This document shows positions 58,883 through 64,000 of a stretch of DNA of 64,000 nt, in pieces. The DNA lies in NCBI GenBank assembly GCA_034509735.1, contig JACGWO010000003.1, positions 42,206,873-42,270,872 on the forward strand, given 5' to 3'. The notes beneath the pieces are model-generated. The model saw only the letters and a program-made list of their open reading frames with translations. It searched no databases and was not told where the DNA came from. The position numbers and the translations under genes are program-made. Position 1 is the stretch's first letter. Each line of letters opens with the position of its first letter. The DNA is from Sesamum alatum. Taxonomy: Eukaryota > Streptophyta > Magnoliopsida > Lamiales > Pedaliaceae.

Positions 58883-60480
58883 TGTCACCTGCTACCCCTT
58901 AGCCAAGACGGTCAGCAGTGACTTGCGGAGGACGTGCGGGAGGCAAGGGGATGCCGGCCAGCACGCAGGTGCACAAACGGCAAGTGAGCAGAGACTCTTA
59001 CCGATTGAGGATCGCAATACTATTCATATGGGAACTTCCTTGATGTGTGAGGATGTTATCCGCCAAGTATGAAGTCGTTTCATGAACGTTTGGGCATGGA
59101 GTTATAAGGGCGACTACCAGGCGCCATCCTGTGCGCGAGCAGGAGATTGATGTGCGAAGCATAGTCCTTTATCTTTCGAGATTTGCAAATATTTTTCAAT
59201 GGTGTGTTCCATGGAGTGTTGGGAAGACTTCCACCAAGTTTCAGAGTTAGAAGGTTTCGATTGAGTAGGAAACGACGATGATATTTGGAGCCTGCCAGTG
59301 CAGTGGCGAGAGGGCTATTTTAGAATATTGCAAGGGCAATTCCCCAAAGATGGATGATCGGATGGGGCTGGAACTATGGATTTGGGATGTAGACGTCGTA
59401 GGCTACGCAACGGTTCAAGCGGCATGTGATTTGGACGTCGGACGAGGGAGATAGCAAAAAGGTGCGCTCCTTGGCCACTTTAATGCTTTCTGCTGGAATA
59501 AAGGAAATTATTTTTAAGCCTATTATAAGGGGGGCATGCAGTGGTGAGCTCCAGCCAGCCTACCCCGTGCAGCAAGGCACTAAATGAGCAACCCTTGGGG
59601 GCATGTTGGGGCCTCCAAGGGCCAGCTTTAGGCACTTAGAAGGGAGGGCTAAAGTCCCCGGACGAGCGGCGTGGGGCCAGGATGGCCCACGTTGGGCAAG
59701 AAAAGGGCCAAGAGGTTCCATGCTATGCACAAGGTTGCCCCGCGGGCTGCGAGAAATCAGGGGCAACACCTCTAGGCCGAATGAGCGATCGAGGCAAGCA
59801 CTCCAAGACCTCGTGAGCTAACTCGTGACATGCGCTATTGGGTTCTAGCTATTCACGGGGGTCCGTTGGCTAAGATACGCGGTCGTGGGGCGACGCCACG
59901 TAGTAAGCAAATTGTGAGGCCACGTCGAAAGGCAAGGAGACATGTTGGACATGCCGTGCGGGATTGATGCGAGATGTTGGCATCTGGATTAGGCCACAGA
60001 CTTATAATGTTGTCCTACTCGGGCGAGGCATACGAGACGGGCATGGCGAAGACATGCGTCGGGGATGTACCAAGTGAACGTTGGGCGTGCGATGGGCGTT
60101 GTGGGCAAGAATGGCCCATAGTGCCGAGAATGAGCAAGGATGCTCCGATCCATTGCGAGATGTATCGAAAGGACCCGAGATTGTGGGCGAGATGCATGAT
60201 GGCAAGCTACCTAGTTCGGGTCGGACATGAAGACACGCAAGGCGTGCGGACCGCGACCCTTGACGAACATGGGCATTTCGGATAGGCGAGTGTCGGGCAC
60301 AAGGTGCCACACAGGAAGGCATTCGAATGTCGCGCTAGTGAGCTGCGAGTGTCGAAGACTCACGACGGGGAAACCGTTAGGACTCGAATGGATGAAGGCC
60401 GGTCGAAGGTTGAGTGCAACCTGAGAGGCATCACGGGCGAAAAATGAGATATTCCGCTGCGACAAAAGAGTCCGCCCGTG
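58883..60480 (+). repeat. 3' LTR of the LARD-like element, 3' end truncated
   Basis: It starts TGTCACCTGCTACCCCTTAG and parallels the 5' LTR throughout with scattered substitutions and small indels (for example a deletion at about 59660 relative to the first copy). After CCGCCCGTG at 60480 the sequence departs from the expected ACA end. Confidence 0.85.
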
Positions 60481-60699
60481 GCTTTGGATATTACTTTGGC
60501 TCAAAGGACTTTGGTTTCATTGGGATTGACTGCAAATTTGTTGTCATGCACGAGCTTGTGCCCAATCTATTTCATTAGGTATTCGGGTAGTTTGGCGTCG
60601 ACCCGGGCGAGTTGATGTACGAAGAGTATCGTCGTGGACCAATTGAAAATTGGGAATATCGCAATAGTCTTACGCCATTATCGGTTGGAAAGAATCAGA
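60481..60699. other. Spacer between LARD-like element and MULE relic
   Basis: It holds about 220 bp of mixed composition with no recognised feature. It may be part of the MULE 3' region. Confidence 0.3.
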
Positions 60700-63226
60700 C
60701 TAAGTCATTCGGTATGGCACTAAAGCATAATATTGCTTAACCATTGATGTAGCATTAAGCCTATATGCAGCGCATACCTTTTGAGCATGAGAGCATGGTA
60801 TTCTAAATTGATTCCATTTGCCACATGAATACTCCTGCGTTGTAATTTTTACAACGTAAGTGTTACACCCCTGTCCATAATAATGTCTTGTGACCACAGA
60901 GGCAGTTTGTTCAATTTGATCGAATGTCATGACCACATGCTCGACAGATCTGCCGACCACCGTTGGAACATTTTATATGCGTAGTCTGTCTACTGTTGAT
61001 TGTAGTTTATCATTGTAGTACTCCTCGCCATCCTCTCACGAAATAATAAACTGAGCGGTTAAAACTCATTTCAACAATTGCAGCCACAGGAAAGCGGCGT
61101 GCCCCTTTTAAAATCCCATTGATGCATTCGGACATGTTGGTGGTCAGAATACCGCATCGCCATCCACCGTCATGAGAAGCTGTCCACTTTTCCTTTTCAA
61201 TTTGCTCCAGCCAGTGGTGTACTTCTGGTTTTATACTCTTAATCTCGTCCATGGTGCGATTAAATTTCCTAATTTGATATTCTGAGTCAGCTCTCCAACA
61301 AAGATCCTTCAATTGCACGTTCTTAAACTGATTGTTCAAGTTTGAACACACGTGCCTCAAGCAATATCTATGCACACCGCGAGGAGGAACAAAGTCAGGA
61401 ATGCCTTTTACCGCGGATAAGAGGCCAGCATTGCGGTCAAATAATAGCATCTGATGATGTGTATGCTCAGCATCTGAAGATAGATATGATTCTTCATCAA
61501 CAATAGCAAATGCACGGGGCAATACCTGTTGATTCGCATCCATTGCAGCTGCAATCAATATTTTGTGCTTGTACTTCGTATATAAATGGGTTTCATCTAC
61601 ACTTATGACTTTGCGACAACATTGGAACCCTTCGATGCATGGTTTGAAAGCCCAAAATACATACTTGATCACATACGCACCGGTTGAGCGCTGGAATAAT
61701 TTGTGCTCCCATTCAACAATTGTTCCATCATTCCATTTTTGAAGTGCGCCAAGGTAACTGAGGAGTTTTCGAATAGAGCTCTTCCACGTCCCATAGACAG
61801 TCTCACGGGCCAGCTTCAAACTGTACCATGCCTTCGCATATGATATGTACAAACCTAATTGGTCCTTCACAGTTTGGATGACATTTTTTATTCCATATGC
61901 ATGGTTGCATTTAACTTGTCCCAATAACAAGGACACAACAAAACCTCTATCTAAATTGTAATGCTCGAGAGACAGTTCAGATATAACACAAGTGTGGTCA
62001 CCTCCATATTTCGTGATCACCCAATGTACAAGTTTAGCTTTCTGTATTCCTCGGATGTACCACCTACACCACAATTCGGCAAAAGGAAAAAAATTATATT
62101 ATCAAAAAAATTCGATTAATGAATGTGCATAAGTAAATATTCAACCAAACTATTTACGAGTACCTAGGGTGTTATGTTTGCATACGACTTTCCATTTCTT
62201 GGGGGTGCTCTCTAGAACAAAATACTCGCGACGTGCATGTCGTATTGAGTAATCATTCACAACACCTTTCAAATTGTTTTTAATATTTTAACACCATGTC
62301 TACATCGAGCTTGCCTTGATTTGTATCATAATATTTTGCGAACTTCAAATATGGGACATCGATGGAGTCAGCGGGTATCTCCAGAAAAGTTTGTTCAAAA
62401 AAAGGTATAGGACGACAAAACATATGAGCATTTTCTGCTGTTGGTATAGAAAAAGGTTGAAATGGTGTTTGTTATGTCGATGGTGTACCCTGTGTATTAG
62501 GGGCTAATGTCTCGGTCATCACATTTACGTCGATATCATCCTCGAGATCCAGGGGGTATTGAAAATTCTGCTTCATCGGGCTCGGAACCTTCATCCGAGT
62601 ATTTTGCAAAATTGTCACCTTCCGGATCATTTGCAACTTCAATGTCCTCAAAAATCCTATTCGACTCGTGATAGTTTTTGTAAGGTCGTGGCCCCCGTAC
62701 AATAAATCCCAACATTTTGAAGACCTTCTGTAACTCTGACAACCTCTAGTGTTTCATTATGAAATGAAGCGGAAGCACTTGCGAATATATCATCATGGGC
62801 TTGTTGAAACCCCGGGTTCGACAATAGAGACATGTTTTCGCCCAATTGCTGGTTCATCATTTGTGAACCGATCGCAGCTTCAACTAGCGATGTTTCGACA
62901 TATGCTTCCATTTGAGTGGTATCCACATCAGGGTTTAGGAATTCTTCTAGGTTGTCATCATCAAGCGGTACTAGAGTTTCTTTTATTCGTCCCATGTATT
63001 GGCCCACGTGCTTAACGGATACTTTCAGTAAATATTCGTTATTGTTAACTCGTAATTTTTTGTACAACTTGCTTAAAAACTGTGAAATTATTGTTGAACG
63101 TGATATCCACATAAAGTCAATGGGGTTGCGGTCATACGTAACCGACATACCATCTTGATATATCTCACCCCTGAAATAGATCAATACATCAATGCGAGAA
63201 TTTGATGTCGACATATCTGCAACCAT
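60700..63226 (-). pseudogene. Broken MULE (MuDR-type) transposase
   Basis: A minus-strand relic. The N-terminal segment (63226-62657; IDVLIYFRGEIYQDGMSVTY) belongs to the regulatory head of plant MULE transposases. The central segment (62074-61010) has the MULE transposase core: KVISVDETHLYTKYKHKILI with the first catalytic Asp, and GVHRYCLRHVCSNLN. The C-terminal segment (60960-60700) has the SWIM zinc finger EYSCGKWNQFRIPCSHA, where the usual first Cys is Tyr. It is broken by frameshifts near 62650, an internal deletion and frameshift after IVDEES (about 61490) that removes the WFL...ISDR region, and a frameshift and stop near 61010-60970. It is non-functional. Confidence 0.85.
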
Positions 63227-63415
63227 AATGGACGAATGTTAGATGAGATTGAGATAACAAAATGCTATACATGATGTAATTATTAAATCTTACTGAGTTG
63301 AGTGTAGCTTTGTCGAGACTTGTGATTACTCTTGAATGTAAAATATTAGAACTACTTCAAACTACACAAATATATAAATCTGCAAGACTTGTGGAGATTA
63401 CTCCAAATTGCACAC

Positions 63416-63418
<3 letters not shown>

Positions 63419-63446
<28 letters not shown>
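63419..63446. repeat. (TA)14 microsatellite
   Basis: Uninterrupted TA dinucleotides upstream of the MULE relic. Confidence 0.9.
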
Positions 63447-63449
<3 letters not shown>

Positions 63450-63538
63450 CACAAGACCTTCTGCATTATGGAAGGCCTTGTGAAATAATTGACTTACATG
63501 CAAAATGCCGTGCATATGAGTCTATGTCACATATATGT

Positions 63539-63584
63539 GACAAGGCTATGCAAGCCTTGTCACATGGGCTTGCATAGCCTTGTC
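63539..63584. repeat. 18-bp perfect inverted repeat (hairpin)
   Basis: GACAAGGCTATGCAAGCC (63539-63556) and its exact reverse complement (63567-63584) surround a 10-base loop. A further AATATGTGACA-like stretch lies outside both arms with a small offset. It could be a MITE remnant, a terminator-like fold or a small-RNA hairpin. No evidence decides between them. Confidence 0.75.
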
Positions 63585-64000
63585 ATGTCACATATATTTG
63601 AACAACATCGTATAATCTTATTATTAATCACTCATTTACTGTTAACAGATTTGAGGATGGTCTCGTATTAGTGCGGACGAGATCGATTGTAACAAAATGT
63701 TATATTGAGATGGAGCACTATGTTATTAATGAAAACCATGTCCTCCCATTGCCACCATATGGTGCCTATTAGAATGACAAACTCAAATTTACATCAACAG
63801 TGCATTGCACCATTCGAGCTATGAGAGAAGTATTAGATTGCATGTCGCATGATCAGGTATTTAAAGAAATTTATTCATTTATACTAGCACTAATTTAACA
63901 TCACATTTACAACATTTTCAGTTTTCCAGTTTTGCTGGCACCCGTACGATATGAGCTTGCAATGCATTGTAGAGTTTTCCACATGAATGCAACCTACGAT

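Larger units (their letters stand above)
55277..60480 (+). mobile_element. Large non-coding LTR retrotransposon (LARD-like)
   Basis: Long LTRs (55277-56891 and 58883-60480) enclose 1,991 bp that lacks gag, protease, integrase or reverse transcriptase. The primer-binding site TGGTATCAGAGC (56894-56905, tRNA-Met type) follows the first LTR, and the purine tract GAGTGGGGGAGAA (58870-58882) precedes the second. The LTR ends are TGTCAC/GTGACA. Such elements depend on proteins from an autonomous partner, most likely a Ty3/gypsy element. LTR identity looks like roughly 92 percent over a sampled 180 bp. The 3' LTR stops at CCCGTG, missing the last bases, and no target duplication is found. Confidence 0.85.
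63227..64000. other. Right edge, flank of the MULE relic
   Basis: It contains a (TA)14 microsatellite at 63419-63446 and a strong hairpin at 63539-63584. The last 300 bp hold short plus-strand open segments (EMEHYVINENHVLPLPPY, about 63709-63762) that I do not recognise; they could be the edge of another transposon gene continuing beyond the window. Confidence 0.4.

Overview
This window is nuclear DNA of a flowering plant: intron-rich genes with GT-AG splice sites, AT-rich intergenic DNA full of transposons, and unambiguous plant proteins (a lipocalin-fold violaxanthin de-epoxidase, a SPARK-type receptor kinase, RIN4/NOI and GDSL families). Protein style and repeat content suggest an asterid eudicot, possibly Lamiales. 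The species call is inference.

Layout. 0.6-3.5 kb (minus): a plastid-targeted membrane protein of unknown function, 5 exons. 5.4-8.3 kb (minus): a SPARK-domain receptor-like kinase, 8 exons, with an HGD (non-RD) catalytic loop and one GC-AG intron. 10.6-12.7 kb (plus): violaxanthin de-epoxidase, 5 exons. 14.8-18.2 kb: a degenerate Ty1/copia element with two LTRs. 21.3-23.2 kb (plus): a small RIN4/NOI-domain protein. 26.1-30.3 kb (minus): the U11/U12-48K protein of the minor spliceosome. 31.4-32.9 kb: a Pack-MULE-like element. 33.9-35.7 kb: a decayed LINE. 41.4-43.7 and 48.8-53.2 kb (plus): two tandem GDSL esterase/lipase paralogs with identical coding-exon lengths. 54.8 kb: a tRNA-derived SINE. 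55.3-60.5 kb: a large non-coding LTR element (LARD-like). 60.7-63.2 kb (minus): a broken MULE transposase.

I rebuilt exon structures by hand from splice consensus, reading frame and family resemblance. All six intact genes close in frame. They are functionally unrelated (photoprotection, signalling, immunity-related scaffold, minor splicing, lipid/cell-wall esterases), apart from the GDSL pair.

The most coherent extra signal is a cohort of short terminal-inverted-repeat elements of several families. They share a GGRNAAATTRCA-like end and, where the edges are clear, 9-10 bp target-site duplications, which is typical of Mutator-like elements. They occupy introns of the RIN4-like gene and GDSL gene 2 and much of the intergenic space. 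The Pack-MULE-like element has similar ends, and a defective MULE transposase lies in the same window. I found no convincing new protein system, no tRNA or rRNA genes and no CRISPR.
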